DNA of 64,000 nucleotides, taken from NCBI GenBank assembly GCA_028023455.1, contig JAQFVV010006425.1:436001-500000 (forward strand), written 5' to 3'. The notes under the pieces are model-generated. The model did not search any database, was not told the DNA's origin, and was given only the letters and a program-made list of their open reading frames with translations. A program made the translations under genes and the position numbers. The DNA is from Epiperipatus broadwayi. Taxonomy: Eukaryota; Onychophora; Udeonychophora; Euonychophora; Peripatidae. Below are positions 14,736 through 27,560 of the stretch, piece after piece (the stretch's first letter is position 1; each line of letters begins with the position of its first letter).

Positions 14736-14815
14736 TCTACTTTAAAACATATTACATTTTTTATATTTTCATTTTTATTAATAATTTAATTATTTATTTT
14801 TAAATTATAAATATG

Positions 14816-14864
14816 TAACACTAGAGATATGTTTGTTTCATAACACATCTCTTGCTAGTGTTAC
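14816..14864. repeat. Palindrome abutting the GATA tract
   Basis: GTAACACTAGAGATATG faces CACATCTCTTGCTAGTGTTAC, giving a stem of about 17 bp with a short loop. It ends only a few bases before the first GATA unit. It may be the terminal hairpin of an element whose tail seeded the microsatellite. Confidence 0.65.
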
Positions 14865-14865
14865 A

Positions 14866-15733
<868 letters not shown>

Positions 15734-16412
15734 TAGTAAAAAGTTAAATTATTGAGTTGAAAAGATTTTACAGTATGCAAATTTGATAGATGAAAATTTT
15801 ATTTTAATGTTTTTATATAAAATATAATTTAAATGCCTAAAAAATATGATACAGATATAGAATTATAAGTGTTGTGAAAAGAAAATATATAACATCATTA
15901 ACAGCAAAAAAAAGTAAAATTACGAAAAATGATGTTTGAATACATTTATATAAGAATAATACAAATTAAACTCAAGACAATATAGCTATTTTGAATATTA
16001 CAGCAATATATATAAATCATGGTGCTGTCAACAGTAATTGGAAGATACATTTGAACACCATTGCTAAGCATCATAATAACTCCAAGAAAATATTTCATGG
16101 AAAATAATGTAAAAGAATATTGACACTACAAGTGGAAACTCATTAATATTTTCTAAAAAAAATGCTATTAAAAAGACAAAAATCATAAGAATTTGTATTG
16201 TTTATTTGGTTTATATGAAATTCATATGGAGGGAATTAAACATTTCACATTAAACTGAAGTATCCAGAAAATGTATAAAAATTGCTGGAAATAAAAAGGT
16301 CAAAAGAATAAAAAACACAGATATTTCAAGATTTGTGTGCATGTGTAGATAAAAAAAAAAAGCAAAACAAATTTTATTAAAATAATATTTAGAAAAGAGT
16401 TTATTTATGCAA
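15734..16412. other. AT-rich non-coding stretch
   Basis: Nothing recognisable between the GATA tract and the Merlin element. Confidence 0.5.
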
Positions 16413-16420
16413 GGTTATTT

Positions 16421-18062
16421 GGTACAGTTCTATTAGCCTGTTCAGGCAGCTTGGTGGAGTTGTTTGTAGACAAAATGCATGCAAATATAGCATTACCAAG
16501 CCAGCCAGTTTTTTAATTGTCTATCTATGATTTATTATAAGAGATTTAATAAATAAATTTAATAACATTAAAGATGAAAATAAAATCATAACTATATGGG
16601 ATTCATTTATTTTATTTAGTGATTTATTTTATTTTATATAATTAATAAAAGCAAGTTTGACTCCATAAATTTAACAATGATAACAAATTTGCATTAAACC
16701 ACAACACCCATTTATTCAATAACATGTTAGATGACAAAAAAATATAACAACTGTTGGAAACATACTGCTGCTGGTTCTACATTTTACTTTGGCACAGACT
16801 CATCTCCACTAAGATGGCTCAGAAGAGGTATCACATCTTGTGCAGACATTACCACATGAACTCAGCTAGGTAGTTGTCCAGGTATTGCCTGGGTGTGCCA
16901 TGCTGCTTTTTATTGTGCCATTTCAGCAAGCCCCAAAGTCACTTGATGTTCTGAGTGGGGCACCTGTGGTAGAGCTACAAAGTTGTAGTGGTGGTTGACT
17001 GTCATGTGTTTGAAATTTGCTGCCTGCAGCTCAGATGTTTTATAGCCCTACCAGCAGTCTGAGTAGATGCTCAATCCAGGCTTGCAGTTCTCACCTATAG
17101 CCTAAAGAAAGGTAGTTTCAGAGTGACAGGGAACAGTGGTGGTGAAGCATTCACTAGTTTCCTGGCACAGACTGCTGAATATCCACTTGTGCAAAAGCAA
17201 CCTGCACTGATGATTCTTCCATCAGGTAAATAACATATCATCTACCTCCACAATCAAATCTTGGCCACCAATCTGATAGCATGGCCAATACATGAGGATT
17301 TTATGGCACATCTCTCTCAGATCAGGGCTCCAGTTCACCAGGGTACCTCTCAACATCTCCAAATCAGCATGGGCCAATTTAACAGTTAGCTTATCCTGGC
17401 TCCAGTAGTAAACAAGTTATAAGGCTTTCAAAAAAGAGATTTTGGAGCCATACAATGAGGTCTCCTTTTGAATATAACATGTTCATCAACAGGAACCTGA
17501 CTGTCATTTCAAGTGGTAGTTTTGGAATGGTGCAGTTTCATTGGTTTATCACACACAAACTTCTTCACAGTTGGTAGTATTCTGTTCTCCTGGAAAAAGT
17601 CACCAATGTCCACTTCTGTAGCTAGAAATTTCCACAATTTGAAATGCTCATTTTTGGCACCAGCCATCTTATTTGTAATGCAGATGTTCTCATGAAAAAT
17701 GTGACTTTTCATGTGAGGTCAGCAAAATTGTGCTTTGCCATACCATTTCCCAATTGTTCACAGCTTCCAAGCTGTGTACTGGAGCATGATGATGGGGTTA
17801 CAATTATTAGTAGATAATACTATGTCAGGTAAGTTTTAAGCTAATTAGTTTGGAATGAATATTTCAATAGCTGTGGAAAGTTGAAGTCCAGCAACACCTC
17901 AGATTATACAGTATGTCAGTGTGAATTGTGAGCATTTGCATAAAGTGCACAACATAAAGCAGGCTGTAATTTCAGTGAATATCTGCATAAATGGCATATT
18001 TTTGTGTGTTTTCATAGAAACAACACCATCAAGCAGCCTGAACTGTCTAATAGAACTGTACC
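16421..18062 (-). mobile_element. Merlin DNA transposon with TIRs and target duplication
   Basis: The left end GGTACAGTTCTATTAG is mirrored by CTAATAGAACTGTACC at the right end. The inverted repeats extend about 50 bases inward (GTTCAGGC, GCTTG, TGTTGTTT shared). Flanks GGTTATTT (16413-16420) and AGTTATTT (18063-18070) match at 7 of 8 positions, fitting the 8-9 bp duplication and GG-start of Merlin elements. The interior carries a decayed IS1595/ISXO2-type transposase on the minus strand, so superfamily membership is supported by ends and coding remnant together. At 1642 bp it is near full length for Merlin. It is immobile on its own because of its many stops. Confidence 0.9.
16790..17712 (-). 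pseudogene. Merlin transposase relic (IS1595/ISXO2-like)
   Basis: The transposase would cut and paste the element with a DDE-type active site. An open N-terminal segment of 67 codons starts at the ATG at 17712. It contains DFFQENRILPTVKKFVCDKP, like the N-terminus of Merlin transposases before their Cys-rich part. Further on, across several frame changes, I can read DLIVEVDDMLF (first Asp), YSDCW (second Asp), HMTVNHHYNFV and QYLDNYLAEFMW, all hallmark segments of the family in the right order. The expected Glu segment before the C-terminus is not preserved. Multiple stops and shifts make it a pseudogene. Confidence 0.88.
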
Positions 18063-18070
18063 AGTTATTT

Positions 18071-18690
18071 TAATATAATGTCAAGATCAGTAAGTTTAGC
18101 ATCAGTGATTTTAAGTGGTTGCAAATTAAAATTATTGTAATAAAACTAAAGATAACATGCAGCCTTTAAATAAGCCATGGTAAATTAAACGATTCAATAG
18201 CTTCTAATGGAAAAACAGTGAAAAGAATGCATTCATTGCCAGACTTTTCTAACTTAATGCAATAAAAGCTTTAAAGGATTATCAATCCTTGATTTACCTT
18301 GTAGCTAAGAGGTATACATTTATTCAATAATTTTGGATATCTAACTAGATCATCCTGCATGAAAATTGGAAAAATAGATTTCTAAGTGTTGCTTGCCCTG
18401 ATATAAACACTAAGCAATGGTTTTTATCTTTATGCCATAATGCTTTTTGAAGATTTAAGCATTAAGTAGTAAATAAATTTTGTTCACTCTTTAATATGTA
18501 AAGATAAATAAGATTTTTATTTGATTTGTAACTTACTGTTTAAAGAGTATGAATTATCTCTTTAGTTGAATTAAGTATCATACGTTTTTCTGGTAATGAA
18601 TGTCCATTTGATTATACATTTAATTAATTAAATAGAGAAAGAAAATATTTGGTGAATATTTGAAAAGAGAGTAAGAAAAAGATTAATTAA
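18071..18690. other. AT-rich non-coding stretch
   Basis: Nothing recognisable. Confidence 0.5.
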
Positions 18691-18696
18691 ATGCTA

Positions 18697-19090
18697 TGGG
18701 TAAAGGTAATATTGTATGGATATGAAATGTGAATAATGACTAATAAAATCAGAAACAGATCAGAAGCCTTTGAGATGTAGACATGGAGAAGAATGGAGAA
18801 AAAATATTTGGATGAATAAAATAACAAAAGAAGTTTTGAAAAGAGTAAATATGAAAAGAAGATCGATTGAGGAAATTAAAAAGATAAAGAGAAACTGAAT
18901 TAGACATGTATTAAGAAAACATTATAGTGTAACGGAAGGGATTTTGGAAGAAGTGATGTATGGAAGTAAGAAGAAAAAAATCAGAAAAGATTGACACTAA
19001 TGGATAACATAAGGGATGGGAAGAGTTATGTGAAATTGAAGAGCTGGGCAATTAAGAGAATGGAATAGAAAAAAAAATGAATGAAATAAT
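18697..19090 (+). pseudogene. LINE 3' coding fragment (RTE-like C-terminal region)
   Basis: In one frame, with stops where Trp codons are expected, I read KVILYGYEM, EAFEM, WRRM, ITKEVLKRVNMKRRSIEEIKK, HVLRKHYSVTEGILEEVMYG and a basic tail. This order is the familiar region after the reverse transcriptase in RTE-like and related LINE proteins (LYG.E.W, RRM, RR..I..I.., GH.LR, GR). TGG codons have become TGA or TAG at three places or more. Nothing of the upstream RT domain remains, so it is a 5'-truncated dead copy. Exact clade uncertain. Confidence 0.75.
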
Positions 19091-19289
19091 AGTGTGACTT
19101 ACATCTGGACCTATCCATTGGACAGAATACTATTGATTGATTATATTTGAAACTATATTATATGTAATAGATTATATTAAAAGTAAGTTAAAGATAATGT
19201 TTATAGATGTCAAGTTTAGGAGTCGTGTTCTTTTTCTAAACTTTTGATTCATATATAAGTGATGTTTAATTTATATATATATATATATA

Positions 19290-19455
19290 TATAATTAGTG
19301 GGGTTTTGAATCCAGACTTTCAAGTTCCCTCTCCTCATCCATTCCATCTTATAGAACCGATACACATAACAACTTTCATGCTAAAAAAATAAATGATTTA
19401 CAATATAATTATTTTGTGCTGAAGCAGCGTTCATCGAGATCCCCAATAATTACAT
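19290..19455 (-). repeat. Decayed family Y repeat with hammerhead relic
   Basis: The block matches 39300-39460 and 52860-53035: TTTGAATCCAGACTTTCAAG, a CCATCTTAT segment, ACCGATACACATAAC, TTTACAATATAAT and the hammerhead region. On the minus strand the core reads GATGAACGCTGCTTCAGCACAAAAT. The start of the CTGATGA box and the G of GAAA are lost, so it is an old, dead copy. Confidence 0.6.
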
Positions 19456-20974
19456 CTAGCTTAAATATGCATATATTTAAATATTAGAAATTTAGAATAT
19501 ATGTGTATTTTTTTTAAAGCATTTTTATAATAATTTTTTAAAAAAAAACGGTTTTAATTCAAATATTTATTTGTTGTTGTTTTTCAATTTTTTTTTTACA
19601 TTTTATTTTCTAATTATTTTAGTCAGAATTAAATTTTATTTTTTCAGTATCGCGGCATTTGTATTAAAATAAACTATTAAGATAGTAAGAAGCATGTGTA
19701 AATTATTAAATGAAATAAATAAAATTTTATGTTTATTCCTTCATTATTATTTTATTCTGTTTTTGTCTTTTATCTGAAATTTTATGGCTATACTGCAATT
19801 CCTTTTTGCAATTAGCATGATTTTAAGCTTTATTGTTATTTTTACGCAAACATTTGATATACACTGGTTTGTCTTTTTAAAATGTCTATATTTATAACAT
19901 CTGCTTAAGCCTTGCGCGGAATTCCGTCTTCTTTATGATATATATTCCCAGCTGAATTATTTTATCATTTTATGTTCAAATTATAACTTCTTATTCTTCT
20001 ATCAAAATTTACACTTCCTCTGAGAACATTTTCATCTTTTTTTTTTTTTAAGCATAATTCTAAAAAGATAAAAAAAAAACTATAATTAGTGTTGCATATA
20101 AATAAATGTGCAAACTTCAGTAATAAAATAATTTAATGTTATTTGTTTTTAATATTTATTATTAAAGCTTCTTTCAATATATATATATATGCACGCACCA
20201 CAAACAATGATACTAATTATGTTTAAAATAATATGAACTTTATCATTGACTATAGCCTCAAATTCAAACATGGGCTTTTGAGCTAAAACCTTAAAACTTT
20301 GGCCAGATCAAAAACCATCATGTTATTTTATTTGTGAATTCTGAAAAGAAATGTAAATACTCTAAGTTAACAATTAAAAAAAAAGTTCATACAATATCCA
20401 GTAAAACTATGTAGTAAATATACTACGGGCCACCGTAGAAAATAAATGTATATCGTATAATGGTTTGGAACATACACAGACTTTATTTCTTCTAATTTTG
20501 CAAAAATAAATTTGTCGACTTTTTTTACTTATTTAATGACGTTTACTATAAAAATGAATTTTTAATAAATGAATTTTAAAAGGAAGATTTAAATAAATAG
20601 AAGGCAAAATGATCATTATTAAAACATTGTTTTAAAGAAAGATAATATTTTATTACTAGTTAATTTTTGTTGTCTAAATTGTTACAAGTTAATAAAACAA
20701 ATTAGTTTGATTTTGTGTTCAAATATATAAATGAAAGATTTACTATGACATCTTACTAAAATTTGTATAGCAAGTAAAAGCTTTTAAATACTTTTTATAC
20801 GATAAAATAATACAATTTATCCATTGTAATCTTGTTTAACGTAGTATATATTGATCCCTGTACAATATACATTTAGTTGTAAAAAATTAAAGTTTATATA
20901 TGATAATATAATTTAATTTTCTTACAAAATTGGTCATTATAAATTAATATGAAATTGAGACAGCAAAAAGAATT
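19456..20974. other. AT-rich non-coding stretch
   Basis: No gene recognised. A perfect 6-bp hairpin CTACGGGCCACCGTAG lies at about 20422-20437. A few CpGs near 19914-19930 give no coding frame. Confidence 0.45.
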
Positions 20975-21059
20975 AATAATAATAGTAGTAGTAGTAGTAA
21001 TGGTAGTAGTAGTAGTAGAGCTTGTACGGATAGTGGTGGTGTTGGTAGTAGTGCTGCTG

Positions 21060-21125
<66 letters not shown>

Positions 21126-21158
21126 ATAGGAGTAGGAGTAGGAGGAGTAGGAGTAGGA

Positions 21159-21205
<47 letters not shown>

Positions 21206-21237
21206 CATCATCATCATCATCATCATTATTATCATCA
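20975..21237. repeat. Compound trinucleotide microsatellite (TAG, TAA, TCA)
   Basis: (TAG)n with AGG-variant units passes into (TAA)n and then (TCA)n. Long poly-Val, poly-Thr and poly-Tyr frames on both strands are products of the period-3 repeat, not genes. Confidence 0.95.
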
Positions 21238-22599
21238 AATGGTTTTACTGGCTTTATTGGTTCAGGGTTCATTAGAAGTTCCAATACCAAAAGTACCTGA
21301 ACATGAATCAATTCAAGAACTTTATGTTCTAATATTTGACCCTATATAATTACACTAAACCATTCAGGCTCTTTGGATAATATTAATATATGATGAATCA
21401 CAGTTAAATATCTTCTTTAGCAATAAGAATTAAATCAAATTTTAAATTGCCACATAGATAGTTGCATATTCATGAGTATAAATTTTATTTTTGTTCTAAA
21501 GATTTATATTTCCAGAGTATAGATAAAAACAAAATTATATCTTAGAAATGAATGAATAAAGGTTAGAAAAATGGTATTCTAATGGAAGTAAAGATCCCTT
21601 TGTAATACATTAATAAAGAGAAAAATAATGACACATTTGTTATTCCTTTCTATTTTGCTATAAAGCTATTTATGATAATCTATTTACTAAGTACCTCTCT
21701 AACACTCTTTTTTTGCATTGTAATCTATTGTTTAATTATTTTGAATTAGTTGATTATGTATAAAATATAATAAAGTCACTTATTAATATGGAAAGAAACC
21801 TGTGCAAGTATTCTTAAAGCTTAAAACTATTTAGCAGTGAACAGATATTTTTTTTACTAAAACACAAATCAATATTATCTACTCTGTGTACTTTTAAGAC
21901 TGTAAATACACTTTAAAATATATATAAATAAATCAAACATAATTATTTTTTCTGTGTTTATTCAAATTTTTTTAACAGTAGTTTTAAATTTTATATTAGT
22001 AATATCTAAGTTTTTTTCTGAAATGTGTATTAAATTACTCTTTTCATCTTTGAAAAACTCACATCTTTAACAAATGAAAATTTTTATTAATGTACAATAG
22101 ATTTTAAAAATATAGATTAAAACAATGAAAAACTGCTGTGGACACAATATTTATTAAAAATAATACAGCAAAAGTTTGAAATATTTGTTTTTCTATGTAA
22201 AATCTACATATAGAATTTAACTTCAATCTTTTAAAAAGTTTTTTTGGAATAAAGTAATTTAATGGATATAAAGAAAAGCTTGGTTTAATACTTTAACAGT
22301 ATGCTTAGCATGCCATGTTGTTAAAGTATTAAGCTAACTTTTTTATATATATATTTTGTATGTATTTATTTTGAATTATATAGAATTTAACTGGTAATAT
22401 CCTTATAATCAATTTTCATTATTAGCAATGCTATGTCTAACATAATCATATTGCTTTAATACTACTATTACTACTACTACATCTACTATTATTATTACTA
22501 TGTTTCAACAATAATCATTATTCATCCAAGAGAGTAACAAAATATTTAAAAAAATTGTTACATGGGCAATCAAAGTCAAAATACTATTGCAAGAGTCCT
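21238..22599. other. AT-rich non-coding stretch with one hairpin
   Basis: No gene. A hairpin at 22277-22337 is described separately. A (CTA/ATT) mixed run lies around 22460-22500. Confidence 0.45.
22277..22337. repeat. Imperfect hairpin, about 60 nt
   Basis: AGCTTGGTTTAATACTTTAACA faces TGTTAAAGTATTAAGCT, with a small inner stem around ATGCTTAGCAT. The size and pairing resemble a small-RNA precursor, but a miniature transposon fold is equally possible. Confidence 0.4.
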
Positions 22600-23250
22600 T
22601 GGAAATTTTGGATTGATGTTGCCAGATGTTAACATATAGATGAGTTTGTAAGGTAACATACATTCAATACTGTTAACTATTGTTTGTGTTAATGACTGGA
22701 GAACAATGACTGACTGTTTTTCAGTTGCTGAAAATTATTTGCAGCCTGGAGACCCACAAGGCAAGAATGTTGAAAGAAATGATAATCTAGGGGATTGATG
22801 GCAAATAGATGAATGGTGCAGAATGATGAACATTATTTCATTATTTTTGAATGAAGAGTGCCATTGTGAGTTTTTTATAAATTGAAATATTGCCTTATGA
22901 GTGACCAGGTGGCTGCAATAATGTTTTGTTATGCTATTGAGTTTTATGTTTTTAATTGTTGAAAAATGGAGGGAAAATGCAATGGGTGCACCAAAAGGCA
23001 ATAGAATAAACATGGCTGTGTGAGCTGTCGGTATGTATAGATTTTGAAATGATTGGATTATTTATTGGTATATGTCTGAGATGATCTGTCATATGTAATT
23101 GAGAGGTTCTTCTGCCTCATGACATAAAGAGAAAAATGTATTAATTCTTTGGTAAAGACAAGGGTATCACAGGAAGTAAAAAATATGTAGGCATGGCATG
23201 AAGCTTAAAGTGAAGCAGAAAGTTAAAAGAGGAGTTATTCATAAATTGGC
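22600..23250. other. Unidentified, somewhat less AT-rich block
   Basis: The base composition is more balanced than the flanks. A 92-codon minus-strand frame (22735-23013) is open, with no motif I recognise. Possibly old transposon sequence. Confidence 0.3.
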
Positions 23251-23949
23251 TGAATAATTTAAATACTAAAGAATGCTGTTTGTTTTGAGCTAATTAAACT
23301 TTATTAATATATGCAATTATATTTTATCTCACGGTTATATCCTAAGTGTTTAAATAATTGTCATTCAATTACTATATATTTTGAACTGATATAAATTATT
23401 ACCTATCGAATGGAGTTTTTTTAAAATAATTAACTGATATTTAACCTGAGATTTAAAACTTTTTATATCTATGTAAGCTAATATAATTTTATGCACATTA
23501 TATATTTGCAATTAATTTTTATATTTCTGTATATTGACATTTGTATTTTTTTTTTTTATCATTAATTTCTTAAAACCTATATTTATATATAAAACACATC
23601 TTTTAATTGTATCCATGGTTCTATTTTCTATCCCTTATCCAATATGTTTTGGTGATATTTAAGGAAGACAAAAGTATTTAAATTGTTCTGGTATCTGATA
23701 TTTAATATAACATCTGGAGTGCTATAAATTAGCAAATGATATTGATACAGAATTTTCTCTAGCCAATGAATTTATCTGTAAATATTACAATAGCTATTAC
23801 ATGAAAATTTCTTCTGTACCAGATAACCTTTGTCATTCCCTTTCAATCTATAATGATTTGCATATAAATAATCCTCTTCCTAAGTCAGTTATTGGTCATT
23901 CCAGATCACTCAATTATGTGCATTGAACCTTCTAATGAACTAATTTCAA

Positions 23950-24130
23950 ATTCCTCCTTTTCATTACAAACAATTTTATCGAATCTATGTTTTTCAGTGA
24001 TTGTTGATCCTTCATCATGTTTGAGATGATCTGGCACTTACAAAAACTATTATCATCTTTCTTGTTTGAAATTAAATAAAATGGAACCTAATTTGTTCTG
24101 CATAAGAGTTGGATTCATATAAATGCCTTA
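23950..24130 (+). pseudogene. LINE ORF1 remnant with PHD-like finger
   Basis: In one frame I read SSCLR, a stop, SGTYKNYYHLSCLKLNKMEPNLF, and after a shift a CLKCNN-like end. The spacing C-x2-C ... TYH/YH-x2-C-x2-L ... C-x2-C is that of the PHD fingers in ORF1 of CR1/Jockey-type LINEs. The second Cys of the first pair has become a stop. Such proteins bind RNA or assist integration; this one is a relic. Confidence 0.5.
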
Positions 24131-25549
24131 AATGTAATAACATATCAATATCTTCAGAACAAAGCATATCTAATAATACCTGTTTGGATAATCATATTCA
24201 ATTACCAACTAACTCTCAACTTACTATTGATAATTAGCCTTCTCATGTTGACATTTCAATTAATAGGTCTGTTATTTCAAAGAATAATTCTTTCACAATA
24301 ACTACAGTAACTTAAATCATATTATTGATAATACTTCCAAACATCCTATAGAATTTACTTGGATATTCTTCAATCCATATCTCTCATTTTACATAAACTT
24401 TTAATTGAAATGTCCCAGGGTTGTAAGAGCTCCATTGAATCTTCATCACAAAAAATAACAATGATAGTGTTTATGTGTAGATTGTGGTATTCAATGAAAG
24501 CACTGTAATTCCTGATGAATATAGTCCCACTGTTTATCTATTCTCACATGAAGATGTATTAAAATAATATTCCCAATCTCATTGTAACTGAGTTATAATT
24601 CTCCCAATGATATATTTAATAGATTGTCAATGTCCCTAATGACACTCACTGTATTAATAAAGAGATAGTAAAGGATAAAGTATTTACCTCCCTTTTTTAC
24701 TAAAGAGCACATAATTTCTATTCATATTTCCAAAAAATCATCAAAATCTGACTCATTTCTTATCTTGAAAATATTTCAAGTAATGTAAATTTTAGAGGAT
24801 TGTAGCACTCTTAATTTTAGTGATCATTTAACTCAACAGAATGTTCATAAATCTGTTATAAAGACAAACTTTACAGAAGAATATGTCATTTTTAATTTTT
24901 CAAGACCAAAATATATAAGCAATCAAGAAAACGTTGTCAGGCTACCAATACTTTAATGTCAATCATAAGAAAGATAAGTCTGATTTTGTTTCAAATCCTA
25001 ATGATAGTACTGGTTATTATGGCAAACATATTGATATTCTTCCTCCTCAGCATAGACAGAGATATTCAGACAAATCAAACTTTCATTTTACTAAATCTCA
25101 CAAAAAATATCACTATCAATCTTCAAATTAAAATTCTTCAAATTACAACAACAGTCCTAAATATAATCTAATTTTCTCTAATACTAGAAACAGATATAAC
25201 AGCTATATAATTTCTAATCTACCTTTAAATACTAAATCACTCAAATTAAAATATTTCTTGGAAATTAGTCTAAAAACAATAGGATTATGTTACAAAATAA
25301 ACTTGAGTAATACTAAATGTTCTAGCTTCTATATTTTTACCCTGTCATCCAAACACTGGGATTTCATTTCCAAAAGTCTTTGGCCTCATGATACGTCAGT
25401 TGTCTTTTTTGTGTTGCTTTATCTGAAGCATTAAACTTCTACAATAACTTTTTACTTTTTTAAAATTTATTTTATTTTATTTATTTGATCCCCTCTATCT
25501 ATTTTCATGTTTTGAATTTCTGTTAGGAATAACTTGAAGTGTTTTTTTA

Positions 25550-26210
25550 TGCTAACATTTGAGGATTGAGGACTAAAGAATTCAAATTAAAACAATTCTT
25601 CCAATCAGAAAATTCTTATTTTATATTTTTGTCTGAAACATGGCTAACAAATAGTATAAATAAGAAAATTTTCTTAGATAATAGATATATGATTTTTCAT
25701 AATGATAGATCTCCATAAATTGCTTCTAGATGTCGCAGGACACTTATGCAATCAAAGAGGATTTGATATGTAAATCCATCTCTATATCATCTCTCTTATG
25801 TAAATCTACATGAAGTGAAGTAGTTTTAAATAATAATTGTAAAATTTGTTTAGGTAATATTTACATAAAATCTAGTACTTCCTTATTTGAATTAAAAGAA
25901 TTATTAAGTTCCTTTGAGGATGTTTTTATTCATATGCCTACCACATATTATTACTGGTGACTTCAATATTTCTGATCTGTATATTGGTAATACCACCTCG
26001 CCAATTCTATCTTCAAAAGCCTCCAGGATGTTACAATTTATTAATGTATTAAATCTTAAACAATATAATCCTACCACTAATGTAAAACATTGTACACTAG
26101 ACTACATTCATAACAACCTCTCCACAATTAATTGTAATCTTTTTTTAAATTTACCCTTTTATGCTGATTGTCATCACCCTCATATAATTTCTTTTTAAAA
26201 TTTATTACTC
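25550..26210 (+). pseudogene. LINE AP-like endonuclease remnant
   Basis: Readable landmarks in order, across several frames: YANIRGLRTKEFKLKQFF, FLSETWLT, YIKSSTSLFELKELLSSFEDVFI, then IITGDFNISDL, CTLDYI and a DCHHPHI-like end. NIR.L, SETW, GDFN, DY and the final H correspond to catalytic and structural motifs of the apurinic endonuclease domain that nicks target DNA for LINE insertion. The open part 25914-26198 covers GDFN to the end of the domain. Frameshifts upstream make it non-functional. Confidence 0.8.
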
Positions 26211-26939
26211 CAGGCCTACTTCTATTCAATTTGCTAGAAGAAATTACAGAAAGTGTAATTATTTAAGTTTATGTATGAAGTTCTATAAAGTTGATTGGAC
26301 ATCTTTCTACAACTATTCAGATGCTAATTTTTGCATTGATTTTTTATGTGTAACTTATAATCTGTTAGATGTTTCAATGCCCACAAAAATTACATCATAT
26401 AATCATTTTCCTCCATGATTTCCAGTACTTCAACAAAATAATTTTAAAAAAATCATACCATCACAAACAATACCTCAAAACCAAAAAATGTCATTTTTAA
26501 TATTAATGTTATAAATTTTAGATTGTTCAAAAGTATTTGCAAAGCAGATAAAAAAAATATAAAAAAATGTCGAGTCAAATATTTCTAATAATCCCCCAAA
26601 ATTCTGATCTTTAATTAAAGATTTTGGATTTACCAAAAGAAAATTACAGTATAATAATAGCACTACACTGAAAATATATGATTTTGCTAAATACTTTTTG
26701 AAATTCCCAATCTCTATAAATCTCAGCATACTTCTAATATTTACAATGTTTCATATACAGAAAAGATAACTTTTGATTTCTTTTCTCAATCTAATGACCT
26801 ACTATTTATCAAAAAGCTCATATTGAATTCTAGTTTAGATCTTGATAATATTCATTCTTTTATATATAAAGGCTGTAAAAAATTATTGCATATTCTCTCT
26901 GTCACATATTTAATTGTTCTATAAGAAATGACATATTCT

Positions 26940-27356
26940 CCACAATCCCAAAAATAGCAAATGATTTTTTTATATATAAAAATGGATCTAAAAACTTAGC
27001 TAATAATTATAGGCCCATTTCTGTCTTGCATGCTATTGCAAAAGTATTTGAGTGATGTATCTATGATAAAATTATTATAGATATTACCAAACTTCTAGAC
27101 CCCACTCAATATGATTTCTTATTCAGTAAATTAATTGAAACCAATCTCATGATTTTCTCTGATCACATTGCTTATGCTATAAAAAATCAGAGCAGACTTG
27201 ATGTCATTTATTTTGATATGTTTAAGGACTTTAGGGATATCAAACTCTCTAGTTAGATGGTTTGGAGTCATTCATACACTTCAAAACTGCTTTTGTTAAA
27301 TATAGCTTCACCTCATTTTTGCTCAACTGGAGTACCACAAGGTAGCATTCTGACTC

Positions 27357-27404
<48 letters not shown>

Positions 27405-27560
27405 ATTAGTGATCTCAGAAATAGAATAAAACATTCTCATTTCCTTTATTATGTTGATGATTGTAAAGTTTTCAGGTGGATTAATTCTTTTTCTAATTGC
27501 TCTTTACTGCAAAATGATATAATAAATTTTACAAAATGTTGTACTAATACAAAATTTTGA
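26940..27560 (+). pseudogene. LINE reverse transcriptase remnant
   Basis: Across shifts I read LANNYRPISVLHAIAKVFE, ETNLMIFSDHIAYAIKNQS, LDVIYFDMFKDF, STGVPQGSIL, then a TA/TG microsatellite, then ISDLRNRIKHSHFLYYVDDCKVF. These are RT blocks 1 to 5 of Jockey/CR1-type elements. YVDD stands for the usual YADD catalytic pair. The stretch that normally joins PQGS to the FINDL block has been replaced by the microsatellite at 27357-27404. Stops elsewhere confirm a pseudogene. Confidence 0.8.
27357..27404. repeat. (TA)n(TG)n microsatellite inside the LINE RT
   Basis: About 13 TA units followed by about 11 TG units, lying exactly between the PQGS and DL blocks of the RT remnant. Confidence 0.95.

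Noticed and set aside
20894-21311. Three overlapping 108-114 codon frames with poly-Val, poly-Thr and poly-Tyr
   Set aside because: All are readings of one compound trinucleotide microsatellite on both strands.
22735-23013. 92-codon minus-strand frame as a gene
   Set aside because: Open but without any motif I can name; kept only as an unidentified block.
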